A DNA stretch of 64,000 bases from Duganella sp. BJB480 (GTDB lineage: Bacteria > Pseudomonadota > Gammaproteobacteria > Burkholderiales > Burkholderiaceae_D): the NCBI GenBank assembly GCA_003416985.1, contig QVIN01000003.1:186001-250000 (forward strand). Direction: 5' to 3'. A program made the position numbers and the translations under genes. The notes below the pieces were generated by a model, which was given only the letters and a program-made list of their open reading frames with translations, was not told where the DNA came from and did not search any database. This document shows, piece after piece, positions 55,506 through 64,000 of this stretch (position 1 is the stretch's first letter; the number at the start of each line of letters is the position of its first letter).

Positions 55506-58199
55506 TTATTTCGGGATGACGGATTGGGCCTGCGAGTAGGCGTAGATCACGCCGTTCAGGTCGGTGACGCCGCCATTCTCGATCACGCTGAAGCGCTGCA
55601 CCGTGGACGGCACGTTGAAGGTCAGGCGCACGGTGAAGAAGCTGCCGACGTCGACGTTCGGCGTGATCATCGGCAGCGCCGGCGACAGCGCGGTGTTGAG
55701 CGTGACGGTGCCGGTGCCGGCCAGCGTGCGCAGCGACAGCGAGGACAAGGTCATGTCACGCGCCGTGCCCACGCCGATGTTGGTGAGCCGCACATCGATG
55801 CCGATCATGCCGGGCGCCACGGTTTCCTGGCCGACGATGGCGGCGGTGAAGTCGGGCCGTCCCGGCACCTGTGCCGCACCGGTGACGAACACCGTCAGCG
55901 ATGCGCTGTTGTGCACGGTGGCCACGCTGGTGCTCTGCGCCGACACGGTGATGCTGTCGGAACCGCCGATGCGCGCACCGGCCGGCGGCATGAGCGTGAC
56001 GGCCACGCTGGCGCTCTCGCCGGTGGCCAGCGTCAGCACGCTGGGCGAGACGCCGGTGATGTAGTGCTGGTCGTCGGTGGCGCTGACGCCGAAGCTGCCG
56101 GCCGGGCCGTCGTTGCGCACCCGGTACAGCAGCGTGGTGCTCACGCCGGGGCGCAGGTCCTGGCGCGACGGCGGCGTCACCGACACCGTCTGCGGCTGCA
56201 CCATCACGCTCACCAGCCGCTGATAGGCGAAGCCGGAACTGTCGGTGCCGGTGGCGTAGGCGACGAAGGCCTCGTTGGGCACGGTCAGCGCGCCGAAGAA
56301 CTTGCCGCCGTCGGTCTGGTCCTGCTCCAGCGGCAGCGGCGCCAGCAGGTCGAAGTTCTTGCGGCGCAGCTGGAACTGCGGCGCGCTGGCGATGCCGGTC
56401 AGCGCGGCGATCGCGTACAGCGACTGGCCCGGTCCCGGTTCGCCGTCGATGGTCAGCAGGCCCTGGTGCGGCGGCTGTGCACCGAAGCGGGCCAGCTTGA
56501 AGGAGTTGAACGCCAGGTCGGCCACGCCGTTGACGTTGACGTAGGTCTGGTCGGACGAGCCGCTGATGTCCAGCTTCCAGGCGCCGCGCGGCGGGCTGTC
56601 GATGGAGATGATGACGCCGCTCGACAGGCTCAGGTAGCGGGTGGCGTTGGCGGCGGTGATCGCCACGCCGTCCGGCCGCGTCAGCGTGACCACCGGCTGC
56701 ACGCCCTGCACGGTGCCGCTGACCGACACCGTCAGCCGGCTCATGCTGCTGTCGACCGGCACCTTGTAACTCTTCGCGCTGGCGTAGGTGTCGACCAGCG
56801 ACAGCAGCTGCACCACGTTGTTGCGCGCCACCAGGTCGGCCAGCTGGGTGACGGTGCCGGCCTCGCCGCCGAACAGGAAGAACACCTGGCCACCGGTCTC
56901 GGCCGCCGCCTGCAAAAAGCCCGGCGTCAACGGCGAGCAGCTGCCGAACAGGATGGGATAGATCTTGATGTCCTTGCTCTTGGCCAGGCTGATGACGGCG
57001 CCGGCCAGGCCGGCATCCTTGGCGCTGGCGTCGGTGTACATGAACAGGTCGCCGCCGGGGTCGGCCAACGACAGGCCGTTGTACATGCCGGTCATGGCCA
57101 GCTCGGGGCAGTCGCCGCCGCCCGAGGCGCCCAGGCCGCCGATGGCGCCCTTGAACAGGCCGGCGTCGTTGGTGGCGATGGTGGGGCCGGTGAACGGGTC
57201 GTTGAACGGCGCCAGCACGTACTGCAGCGGTTCCTCGTCGGTGCCGAGGCGGGCGTCGACGATGCTGGTGGCCGAGTCGCGCACGCCGGCGATGATGCCG
57301 CCCATGCTGCCGGTGGTGTCGATGGCGAAGGCCAGCGTCGGGCCCGCGCCCAGCAGCGCCTTCAGCTGGGCCGGCGTGATCTCGGCCTTGATGTCCTCGA
57401 CGAACTGCTGGGTGGCGGCGATGGCGGCCGACGCCGCCGTGTTGTGGTAGCCGCTGTGCGGCGAGATGTCGCAGTACAGCGTGTCCTTGTTGATGCCTTC
57501 GCGGAAGTAGCCGAGCGGGTCGCTGGACGGCGAGCTCTTGTCGAGCGGGCCGCCGTGGCTGCACTTGAAGGCGCCCGGCTTGACGCGGTCCTCGCCGCCG
57601 TAGTACCCGCTGGTGAGCAGGCCGCCGGTCAGGTTGGACGAGTTGGCGCAGAACAGGCCGGTGTCGGTGAAGCCGGCGCAGGTCGGCGTGGCCGGGCCGG
57701 CGAAGGGCAGCGCGCCGGGCCGGCCGACGCCGGGATGGGCGCCGCTGTTGCCCTGCTCGACCCAGTTGCTGTGCGAATAGAAGTCCTGGATGGTGTGCAG
57801 CGCGCTGCCGAGGTTGTCGCGCGCGCCGGTGGCGTTGATCGGGTCGCTGCGCAGCGCGTCCAGCACGTTCTGCTTGAGCGTGGCCAGGCGCAGCTGGGCG
57901 CCGGCCGCGTTCTCGCCGTCGAAGTGCTTGGCCGAGCTGGTCTGGTCCTCGTCGACCTTGGCGTCGGCCTCGATGATCTGGTCCAGCGCCTTTTGCATCG
58001 ACGCGGTCAGCTTGGGCACGGCGAAGTAGCGCTTGTCGAGCTCCTCGATGCCGCGCTGGGTGATGTCCTGGTGGGTCAGACTGCCGGCCGACTTGGACGT
58101 GATGAAGCAGACAAAACCGTTCTTGGGACAGAAGGCGTTGCCGGGAACATTGACCAATAACAATAACGAGGCCAATAACAAGGTGGGAGCAGTGCGCAT
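55506..58199 (-). CDS. Secreted Het-C plus von Willebrand factor A protein
   Basis: 897 residues from ATG 58199. Signal peptide ends near GNAFC (about residue 20). Residues about 25-255 are Het-C/VWA7-like, with SLTHQDITQRGIEELD and the metal-site-like HTIQDFYSHSNW (about 135-146). A vWA domain spans about 285-470 with MIDAS DTTGSM (293-298), then beta-sandwich/CARDB-like repeats (about 640-880). The same order occurs in animal VWA7. It may bind metal-dependent ligands at the surface or periplasm. The function in bacteria is unknown; next gene is VPLP-CTERM. Confidence 0.8.
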   Translation of the reverse strand: MRTAPTLLLASLLLLVNVPGNAFCPKNGFVCFITSKSAGSLTHQDITQRGIEELDKRYFAVPKLTASMQKALDQIIEADAKVDEDQTSSAKHFDGENAAGAQLRLATLKQNVLDALRSDPINATGARDNLGSALHTIQDFYSHSNWVEQGNSGAHPGVGRPGALPFAGPATPTCAGFTDTGLFCANSSNLTGGLLTSGYYGGEDRVKPGAFKCSHGGPLDKSSPSSDPLGYFREGINKDTLYCDISPHSGYHNTAASAAIAATQQFVEDIKAEITPAQLKALLGAGPTLAFAIDTTGSMGGIIAGVRDSATSIVDARLGTDEEPLQYVLAPFNDPFTGPTIATNDAGLFKGAIGGLGASGGGDCPELAMTGMYNGLSLADPGGDLFMYTDASAKDAGLAGAVISLAKSKDIKIYPILFGSCSPLTPGFLQAAAETGGQVFFLFGGEAGTVTQLADLVARNNVVQLLSLVDTYASAKSYKVPVDSSMSRLTVSVSGTVQGVQPVVTLTRPDGVAITAANATRYLSLSSGVIISIDSPPRGAWKLDISGSSDQTYVNVNGVADLAFNSFKLARFGAQPPHQGLLTIDGEPGPGQSLYAIAALTGIASAPQFQLRRKNFDLLAPLPLEQDQTDGGKFFGALTVPNEAFVAYATGTDSSGFAYQRLVSVMVQPQTVSVTPPSRQDLRPGVSTTLLYRVRNDGPAGSFGVSATDDQHYITGVSPSVLTLATGESASVAVTLMPPAGARIGGSDSITVSAQSTSVATVHNSASLTVFVTGAAQVPGRPDFTAAIVGQETVAPGMIGIDVRLTNIGVGTARDMTLSSLSLRTLAGTGTVTLNTALSPALPMITPNVDVGSFFTVRLTFNVPSTVQRFSVIENGGVTDLNGVIYAYSQAQSVIPK

Positions 58200-58407
58200 A
58201 CGATATCCTTTCCCATGCGTGGAAGCACCAGTCCGCGCCAAGGCGGACACGCGGCGAGGTGACGCATATATCGTGCCCCGCCCCGCTCAGCCTTTGAAAT
58301 CAAGCGATTGGCGCGCGCCGGGCGGGCGGCGCGCACTTCACTGTCAAGTTCGCCGACAGGCTTATACTTTCCCTGCCGATCAATTCGACGCCACGACGGG
58401 AGAACCG

Positions 58408-59178
58408 ATGTTGCCGATGATGAAACCCTGCGCGCTGCTGCTGGCGGCCTGCCTGCTGCTGCCGCCGGCCGCCGGGGCGGAGCCGGTGGTGTTGCGGGTG
58501 GCCGCGCAGGAAGGCACGGAGCCCAAGTTCATCGCGGACGGCAAGGACCGCATCATCGGCCTGTGCGTGGACATCTTCCGCGCCATCGAGCGCATCGACC
58601 CCGGCCTGGTCTTCGTCGGCGACCAGCAGTGGATGCCGCTGATCCGCGCCTACCACGAGGTGGCGGTGCAGCAGCGCGATGCGCTGTGCGGCGTGCAGCG
58701 CACGGAGGAGCGCGAACAGCGATATGTGTACCTGGATCCGCCGTTGTTCTCCATCCACTACATGCTGCTGGCGCGCACCGGCGACGACGTGGCGATCCGG
58801 GACTGGGACGATGTGCGCAAGCTCGGCAAGGACGGCGTGGTGCTGGGCAACCGCGGCTACGCCACCACCGATTTCCTGATCGCGCAGGGCGGCTTGCAGA
58901 TCGACGCCAGCGCCACAAGCCCGGCCATGAACGTGCAAAAGCTGGTGGCAGGGCGCGGCCGCTTCTTCCTGCACCGCGCGCCGGGACTGGCCCGCCTGAT
59001 CGCCAGCGCCGGCGCCACCGGCAAGGTCAGGATCCTGCCGACAGTGATGTCGACCGCGCAGCTGTACATGGTGATGGGCCGGCACATCGATCCGGCCGTG
59101 GTGGCGCGCGTGCGCGGCGCGATCGAGCAGATGGAGAGAACAGGCGAGCTGGCCCGCCTGCTGAAGAAGTGGGACTAG
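58408..59178 (+). CDS. Orphan periplasmic solute-binding-like protein, paralogue B
   Basis: 256 residues from ATG 58408 (GGGAG upstream). Signal peptide ends near AGAEPV (about residue 24). Same layout as paralogue A at 53615: VAAQEGTEPKFIADGKD, IGLCVDIFRAIERIDP, FVGDQQWMPLIRAY, then RGRFFLHRAPGLARL. No membrane permease adjoins. Divergent from the Het-C/vWA gene across a 208-base gap. Confidence 0.86.
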   Translation: MLPMMKPCALLLAACLLLPPAAGAEPVVLRVAAQEGTEPKFIADGKDRIIGLCVDIFRAIERIDPGLVFVGDQQWMPLIRAYHEVAVQQRDALCGVQRTEEREQRYVYLDPPLFSIHYMLLARTGDDVAIRDWDDVRKLGKDGVVLGNRGYATTDFLIAQGGLQIDASATSPAMNVQKLVAGRGRFFLHRAPGLARLIASAGATGKVRILPTVMSTAQLYMVMGRHIDPAVVARVRGAIEQMERTGELARLLKKWD

Positions 59179-59187
59179 CCGCCGGGT

Positions 59188-60717
59188 CTACAGCGGCGCG
59201 CCCAGCGACTTCAAGTGCTGGACGGCGTTGCCGTTCTTCGGATCGAGTTGCAGCGAGCGCTGGTAATGCTGGATCGCCAGCGGCTTGTCCTGCGCCGCCT
59301 CGTAGGCCTCGGCCAGGCTGTCGTGGGCGTTGCCGCTGTCCGGATGCAGCACCGTCGCCAGTTTGAACACAGCGATGGCGCCCTGCTTGTCGCCGGTGCG
59401 CAGCAGCTGGTAGCCCCAGAAGTTGAGATTGCTCTCGCTCACTTCAAATTTCGGCTCTTGCTTGCGCATCTTCTCGTACACCTGCTGGATGTCGGCGAAG
59501 CCGGACTTGGCCGCTTCGTGCGCCAGCATTTCCAGCGTCGGCGGCGCAGCTTCCGACAAGTGCGCCGCCACCGTCAGCAGATGGTCCGGCACGCCGTTCT
59601 GCTTAGGAGGCTTGGACAGGAAGGCCTTGGCGGATGCCTGCCCCTTCAGGTAGGCGTCGAGGAACTGCAGCGTGTAGCGCGCCATCCAACCGTGGGACTG
59701 GCTCACCTCGGCCGGCGTGTACTCGTTGTAGGAACTGTCGTCCATGAAGCGCAGCGCCTCGGACGCGAAGGCGAAGTGCTCCATCGCCGGCAGCGTGACG
59801 GTGTAGACGTCGGAGTACTTCAGCTCGTTGAGGAAGCTGGCGTTGGGCTTGTTGCGCCTGGCGATATCCTCCAGCGAACGGGGACGCGCGGCCAGGAACA
59901 GCATCGGCACGGCCACGCGCGCCGGCTGTACGTACTTGGCTTCCTGCACGCGCTCCGGCCAGTAGCGCACTGAGCCGTCCAGGTTGACCAGCGCCTTGAC
60001 GCGGCTGTCGCGCGCGGCGACGAAGACGTTGGAGATGCCGCCCCAGCTGTAGCCGGCCACCGCGATGTGGCCGGTGTCGGCCTGCGGCAGCGTGTGGGCG
60101 TAGCCGATCAGGAAGGCGATGTCGCCGGCCTGCGCCTCGATGCCTTCCAGGTCGTCGCTCATGCCGCGCCCGTGGGCGCCCATGCTGGGACTGGCGATGA
60201 CGATGTAGCCGTGGCTGGCCAGGTACTCGCACAGGTCGACGTTCTCGTAGGTCTTGGCGCTGAAGCTGGGGGCGTAGATCACCACAGGGAACTTGCCGGC
60301 GGCCGGCTTGGCGTCGCGCAGCGCCCACATGCGGCGCGTCATCTCCTCGCGCGCGCGCGCGGCGCCGACCGGCGAGTCCTTCAGGCGGGAGTCGACATCG
60401 GCGGCGATGGCCGCCTCCGTGTTGTCGAAGCGCTCCTCGCTGGCGCCGAGGCGGAAGTAGTCGCCATAGACCATGGCCTTGCCGGACTTTTGCGCCGGAT
60501 ACCAGATCACGGTCTGCATCGGCCGCGCGGTCTCGCCGCTCACGGGCTTGCCGGTGACGATGTCGTATTGGCCGAGATAGCCGCGCGCATAGTCGTACTG
60601 CTCGACCACGCGCAGGCCGACGCTGTGCGGCCCCGGCGTCACATCGAAGCTGAAGTTGGAGGCGGCCTGGCTCACGCCAGCGGTGAAGGACAGGATCAGG
60701 GTCAGCAGAAGACGCAT
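59188..60717 (-). CDS. Secreted dienelactone hydrolase-like protein with C-terminal TPR
   Basis: 509 residues from ATG 60717, two bases after the PhzF stop. Signal peptide ends near SQAAS (about residue 19). Alpha/beta hydrolase core with IWYPAQKS, VVIYAPSF, nucleophile elbow GYSWGG (Ser) and AMEHFAF (His). From about residue 410 a TPR segment follows (GAIAVFKLATVLHPDSGNAHDSLAEAYE, QRSLQLDPKNGNA). The likely substrate is a lactone or ester; TPR may dock a partner. Confidence 0.86.
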   Translation of the reverse strand: MRLLLTLILSFTAGVSQAASNFSFDVTPGPHSVGLRVVEQYDYARGYLGQYDIVTGKPVSGETARPMQTVIWYPAQKSGKAMVYGDYFRLGASEERFDNTEAAIAADVDSRLKDSPVGAARAREEMTRRMWALRDAKPAAGKFPVVIYAPSFSAKTYENVDLCEYLASHGYIVIASPSMGAHGRGMSDDLEGIEAQAGDIAFLIGYAHTLPQADTGHIAVAGYSWGGISNVFVAARDSRVKALVNLDGSVRYWPERVQEAKYVQPARVAVPMLFLAARPRSLEDIARRNKPNASFLNELKYSDVYTVTLPAMEHFAFASEALRFMDDSSYNEYTPAEVSQSHGWMARYTLQFLDAYLKGQASAKAFLSKPPKQNGVPDHLLTVAAHLSEAAPPTLEMLAHEAAKSGFADIQQVYEKMRKQEPKFEVSESNLNFWGYQLLRTGDKQGAIAVFKLATVLHPDSGNAHDSLAEAYEAAQDKPLAIQHYQRSLQLDPKNGNAVQHLKSLGAPL

Positions 60718-60719
60718 GC

Positions 60720-61565
60720 TCACTCCCCCAGCATGCGGGCGTTGCCGGAGACGCGGATCGAGCTGCCGGCCTGGCCGGAAATCTCCACCCGCAAATGGCA
60801 GGGCGCGCCCATATCCTCGCCCTGGATGATGTCGATGGCGCCGCCGTGCGGCCAGTCGAGGTCGCGCAGATAGCCGCCCAGCGCGGCCGCCGCGGCGCCG
60901 GTGGCCGGGTCCTCGTACACGCCGCCGGAAGCGAAGGGATTGCGCGCATGGAAGCGCTGCAGCGTCTCCGCGTGCACCAGCGAAATCGTGGCCAGGCCGT
61001 GATCGCGCATCAGGTCGCGGCCGTCGGCCAGCTGGTAGCGCATCGCGCTCAGCCGGGCGCGGCTGGCCAGCGCCAGCACCAGGTGGTTGGCGCCGCCGTT
61101 GGCGATGGCCGGCGGAATGCGATCGTCCAAGTCGGCATGGCGGTAGCCGAACAGCGCCAGCGCGGCCGTCACCAGCGCGGCCGGGGCCGGCGCGCTGGCG
61201 GTGGCCGGCGACTGCAGCGCGGCGCTGCCCTGCCCGTCCTTGCTCTGCGCCTCGACGGTGACGCGGGCATGGTTGGTGGTCAGCGGGAAGACGCCGTCGC
61301 CGTTCTGCTGCGCCAGCACCGTGCCCAGCGCGATGGTGGCGTGGCCGCAGAACGGCACCTCGCCGTCCGGCGAGAAATAGCGCACGCGCCAGCCGTCGCC
61401 GGTGGGCGCGGCAAACACGGTCTCGGAGTAGCCCATCTCGGCGGCGATGCGCTGCATGGCGGACTCGTCCGGCAACGCGGAACGGATCATGACGCCGGCC
61501 GGATTGCCGCCCTGCCCGCCGGCGGTGAAGGCGGCGACTTTGTGGATCTTGGTGATGGTCTGCAT
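60720..61565 (-). CDS. PhzF-family isomerase/epimerase
   Basis: 281 residues. Diaminopimelate epimerase-like fold. Catalytic Glu in GYSETVFAA, CGHATIALG and DPATGAAAAALG near the end, as in PhzF. In most genomes outside phenazine producers it is a detached, unassigned isomerase; no other phz genes are here. First gene of an operon with the hydrolase-TPR gene. Confidence 0.92.
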   Translation of the reverse strand: MQTITKIHKVAAFTAGGQGGNPAGVMIRSALPDESAMQRIAAEMGYSETVFAAPTGDGWRVRYFSPDGEVPFCGHATIALGTVLAQQNGDGVFPLTTNHARVTVEAQSKDGQGSAALQSPATASAPAPAALVTAALALFGYRHADLDDRIPPAIANGGANHLVLALASRARLSAMRYQLADGRDLMRDHGLATISLVHAETLQRFHARNPFASGGVYEDPATGAAAAALGGYLRDLDWPHGGAIDIIQGEDMGAPCHLRVEISGQAGSSIRVSGNARMLGE

Positions 61566-61661
61566 AGATGGCTACTCCACGGTTGAGGATGGATACTTGA
61601 TTGACAGCAATTGGAGATTTGGTCACTATCGGCGCTTCACCGACTTTGCAGCGACCTCGTC

Positions 61662-63779
61662 ATGACTATACCGCGACTTTCCATTTTTGCCATATTGTTT
61701 TCGGCAGGCCTGGCCGGCGGCAGCGCCGCTTACGCCGCCGACGCGCCGCCCGCCCGGCACGCGATCACCCACGAGGACGTGTGGCTGATGAAGCGGGTCG
61801 GCGCGCCCGTGCCCAGCCCGGACGGCAAGTGGGCCGTGTTCTCCGTCACCGATCCGGCCTACGACAGCAAGGAACAATGGTCGGACCTGTGGATCAAGTC
61901 GCTGACCGACGACACGCCGGCGCGCCGCCTGACCTTCAGCAAGGGCGGCGAGAGCGGCGCCGTGTGGTCGCCGGACGGCAGGCAGCTGGTGTTCGTGGCC
62001 AAGCGCGACGGCGACGACGCGGCCCAGCTGTACCGCATCGACGTGGCGGGCGGCGGCGAGGCGCAGCGCCTGACCACGCTGACGCTGGGCGCGCGCCAGC
62101 CGAAGTTCAGTCCGGACGGCACACAACTGCTGTTCGTCAGCGACGTCTACCCCGGCGACACCGGCGAGGACGATGTCAGGAAAAGCGCCAAGGAACGCAA
62201 GGACCGCAAGTACTCGGCGCGCGCCTACGAGACCTTCCCGCCGCGCTACTTCGACAAGTGGCTCGACGATAAGAAGGTGCGGCTGTTCGTGATGGACGCG
62301 GCGGCCGGCGCCAAGCCGCGCGACCTGCTGGCCGGCAGCAGGCTGGCGGCGCTGCCGGGCTTCGGCGGCGGCCAGGGCGACGAGGGCCAGTCGCTGGACG
62401 CGCTGTGGTCGCCGGACGGCAAGGCCGTGGTGTTCGCGGCCTCGACCAATCGCGACGAGGCCGCCCGCGCGGCCGGCTACACGCAGATCTACAGCGTGCC
62501 GCTGGCCGGCGGCGAACCGGCGCAGCTGACCCGGGACAAGCACAGCTACGGCAGCCTGAAGTTCAGCGCCGACGGCAGGACGCTGTTCGTCCTGACCCAG
62601 GCCGAGGAAGAAGGCAAGGTCTACGACGTGACGCGCCTGGCCAGCTTCGCCTGGCCGCTGACGCAGCCGGCGCCCAGGATGCTGACGGCGTCCCTGGACC
62701 GCTCGATCTCGCGCTTCGCACTGCCGGCCGGCACCGGCCGCGTCGTGTTCAGCTACGAGCACGCGGGCCTGGAGCAGCTGCATTCGATCAACTACGCGGG
62801 CGGCGACCTGCGCGACGAGGCGTCGCCCGCGACCGGCAGCATCGGCTCGCTGGCGGCCGGCGGCAAGGCCATGGTGGGCGTGTGGGAATCGTCGGTCCAT
62901 CCGCCCGAGGTGTACGCCTTCGGCAACGGCGCGCCCAAGCGCCTGACCGCGTTCAACACCGAACGCGCGGCCAGCATCGACTGGCAGGCGCCCGAACACT
63001 TCTGGTTCAAGGCCAGCGACGGCCGCATGATTCACAACATGCTCGTCAAGCCGGCCAATTTCGACCCGGCCAAAAAGTATCCGCTGTTCGCGGTGATCCA
63101 CGGCGGCGCGGCCAATATGTGGCGCGACCAGTTCGTGATCCGCTGGAACTACCACCTGCTGGCGCAGCCTGGCTACGTGGTGCTGCTGACCGACTACAAG
63201 GGCTCGACCGGCTACGGCGAGGAGTTCGCGCGCGCCATCCAGGGCGATCCGCTCAAGGGTCCGGGCGACGAGATCAACGAGGCGGTGGACGAGGCGGTCA
63301 AGAAGTTCGGCTACATCGACGGCGGCCGCCTGGCGGCCGGCGGCGCCAGCTACGGCGGCCACCTGGCCAACTGGCTGCAGGCGACCACCACGCGCTACAA
63401 GGCCTTCGTGTCGCACGCGGGCGAGATGGACCTGGTGATGCAATGGGGCAGCAGCGACAGCATCCACGGCCGCGAGGTCAACAGCGGCGGCCCGGTGTGG
63501 GGCGACCAAGCGGTGTGGCGCGAGCAGAGTCCCGTGATGCAGGGCGGGAACCACGCCAAGGGCACGGGCTTCACCACGCCCATCCTGATTTCAGTGGGCG
63601 AGCTCGACTACCGGGTGCCGGCCAATAACGCGCTGATGAACTACGCGACCCAGCATCGCCTGAACGTGCCGGCCAAGCTGCTGGTGTTCCCGGACGAGAA
63701 CCATTGGATTTTGAAGGGCGAGAACAGCCGCTACTTCTACAGCGAGGTGCACGGCTGGCTGGCCAGGTACCTGAAGTAA
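61662..63779 (+). CDS. S9-family dipeptidyl/acyl-aminoacyl peptidase
   Basis: 705 residues from ATG 61662 with a signal peptide ending near AYAADA. A seven-bladed beta-propeller (about 45-430, WSPDG and FSPDG blade motifs) precedes the alpha/beta hydrolase with GGASYGG (Ser about 563), and His about 681 in DENHW. It releases dipeptides or acyl amino acids in the periplasm. Divergent from PhzF; ends at a strong terminator. Confidence 0.93.
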   Translation: MTIPRLSIFAILFSAGLAGGSAAYAADAPPARHAITHEDVWLMKRVGAPVPSPDGKWAVFSVTDPAYDSKEQWSDLWIKSLTDDTPARRLTFSKGGESGAVWSPDGRQLVFVAKRDGDDAAQLYRIDVAGGGEAQRLTTLTLGARQPKFSPDGTQLLFVSDVYPGDTGEDDVRKSAKERKDRKYSARAYETFPPRYFDKWLDDKKVRLFVMDAAAGAKPRDLLAGSRLAALPGFGGGQGDEGQSLDALWSPDGKAVVFAASTNRDEAARAAGYTQIYSVPLAGGEPAQLTRDKHSYGSLKFSADGRTLFVLTQAEEEGKVYDVTRLASFAWPLTQPAPRMLTASLDRSISRFALPAGTGRVVFSYEHAGLEQLHSINYAGGDLRDEASPATGSIGSLAAGGKAMVGVWESSVHPPEVYAFGNGAPKRLTAFNTERAASIDWQAPEHFWFKASDGRMIHNMLVKPANFDPAKKYPLFAVIHGGAANMWRDQFVIRWNYHLLAQPGYVVLLTDYKGSTGYGEEFARAIQGDPLKGPGDEINEAVDEAVKKFGYIDGGRLAAGGASYGGHLANWLQATTTRYKAFVSHAGEMDLVMQWGSSDSIHGREVNSGGPVWGDQAVWREQSPVMQGGNHAKGTGFTTPILISVGELDYRVPANNALMNYATQHRLNVPAKLLVFPDENHWILKGENSRYFYSEVHGWLARYLK

Positions 63780-63834
63780 AAAAAACCGCCTGCCTGAACG
63801 CGCTCAAGAGCGCGCCCAGTGCAGGCGGTTTTTT
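63779..63834. terminator. Large bidirectional terminator
   Basis: AAAAAACCGCCTGC and GCAGGCGGTTTTTT pair on the outside, and an inner CGCGCTC/GAGCGCG hairpin stacks on it. It serves the S9 gene and the convergent PEP-CTERM gene. Confidence 0.9.
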
Positions 63835-63846
63835 ATGCTTGCGGGA

Positions 63847-64000
63847 TTACGCTTGCTTGCGGCGGCGGGCCAGGCCCACCAGCGCCAGGCCGGCGATCAT
63901 CATCGCGTAGGTTTCCGGTTCAGGCACGGCGGTCACCGAGTTGATCCATGCGATGTGCGAGTAGGTCGCGGTGGAACCCGACAGGTCGCCATAGCTGGAA
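63847..64000 (-). CDS. PEP-CTERM protein, 3' end only
   Basis: 51 codons before the stop are visible; the start lies outside. The end is AVPEPETYAMMIAGLALVGLARRRKQA, a textbook PEP-CTERM signal, preceded by a Ser/Thr-rich exported stretch. It is the third exosortase substrate in the window. Confidence 0.92.
   Translation of the reverse strand, partial: SSYGDLSGSTATYSHIAWINSVTAVPEPETYAMMIAGLALVGLARRRKQA

Noticed and set aside
55044..58160. 1038-codon plus-strand frame opposite the Het-C/vWA gene
   Set aside because: Antisense shadow; the protein is Ala/Gly/Arg-biased low-complexity without motifs.
60720..61565. Phenazine biosynthesis cluster
   Set aside because: Only a PhzF homologue is present; no phzA-E or G genes adjoin.

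Overview
The window looks like chromosomal DNA of a GC-rich betaproteobacterium, most likely Oxalobacteraceae (Duganella, Massilia or Janthinobacterium type). Reasons are the PEP-CTERM/PrsT surface system, a phasin, a PrsT-type TPR lipoprotein, the pairs aat-bpt, fkpB-ispH and radC-rpmB-rpmG, a DesA desaturase with a helical tail, and many orphan solute-binding proteins. The genus is inferred, not proven. There is no phage, plasmid, CRISPR array or complete insertion sequence.

Layout. 1-5.7 kb: a partial methyltransferase, a MerR/TipAS regulator, the PEP-CTERM accessory lipoprotein PrsT, and a PEP-CTERM protein behind a sigma-54 type promoter. 5.7-11.1 kb: membrane acyltransferase, initiator tRNA, NUDIX, the N-degron transferases aat and bpt, pyrD and tas. 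11.2-15.2 kb: a TonB receptor convergent with a chemoreceptor. 15.3-21.9 kb: sulfate uptake (sbp, cysTWA, a CysB-type regulator) with a TauE exporter and a 1-Cys peroxiredoxin. 21.9-27 kb: dgkA, IclR regulator, pbpG, nitroreductase/EamA pair, phasin with twin operator-like sites. 27-34.9 kb: an AT-richer lipoprotein, livHMGF, ispH-fkpB, radC, rpmB-rpmG. 34.9-44.5 kb: housekeeping genes (desaturase, MscS channel, RNA methyltransferase, purN), an orphan barstar, a glycine-zipper protein, an SpeE-like protein and a lone GspE/PilB ATPase.

44.5-64 kb is the most accessory part. tRNA-Lys is followed by one AT-richer gene for a CoiA-like nuclease fused to a coiled coil and a membrane anchor, bracketed by an 18-base repeat of the tRNA terminator. 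Then come an NmrA/LysR pair, three periplasmic solute-binding-like proteins (two are close paralogues), a beta-lactamase-fold membrane hydrolase, an HTH-fused citrate synthase, an MFS/GNAT pair, a Het-C/von Willebrand A secreted protein co-directional with a VPLP-CTERM surface protein, a hydrolase-TPR protein with PhzF, an S9 peptidase and the tail of another PEP-CTERM protein.

How they work together: PEP-CTERM and VPLP-CTERM proteins (4.8, 54.9 and 63.8 kb) are substrates of exosortases encoded elsewhere and PrsT is part of that pathway. The cys genes share a CATATA-containing promoter element and likely form a CysB regulon. The liv operon lacks its binding protein and appears to start at a sigma-54 site followed at once by a terminator-like hairpin. 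The best candidates for something undescribed are the CoiA-like membrane nuclease at tRNA-Lys and the Het-C/vWA plus VPLP-CTERM pair.
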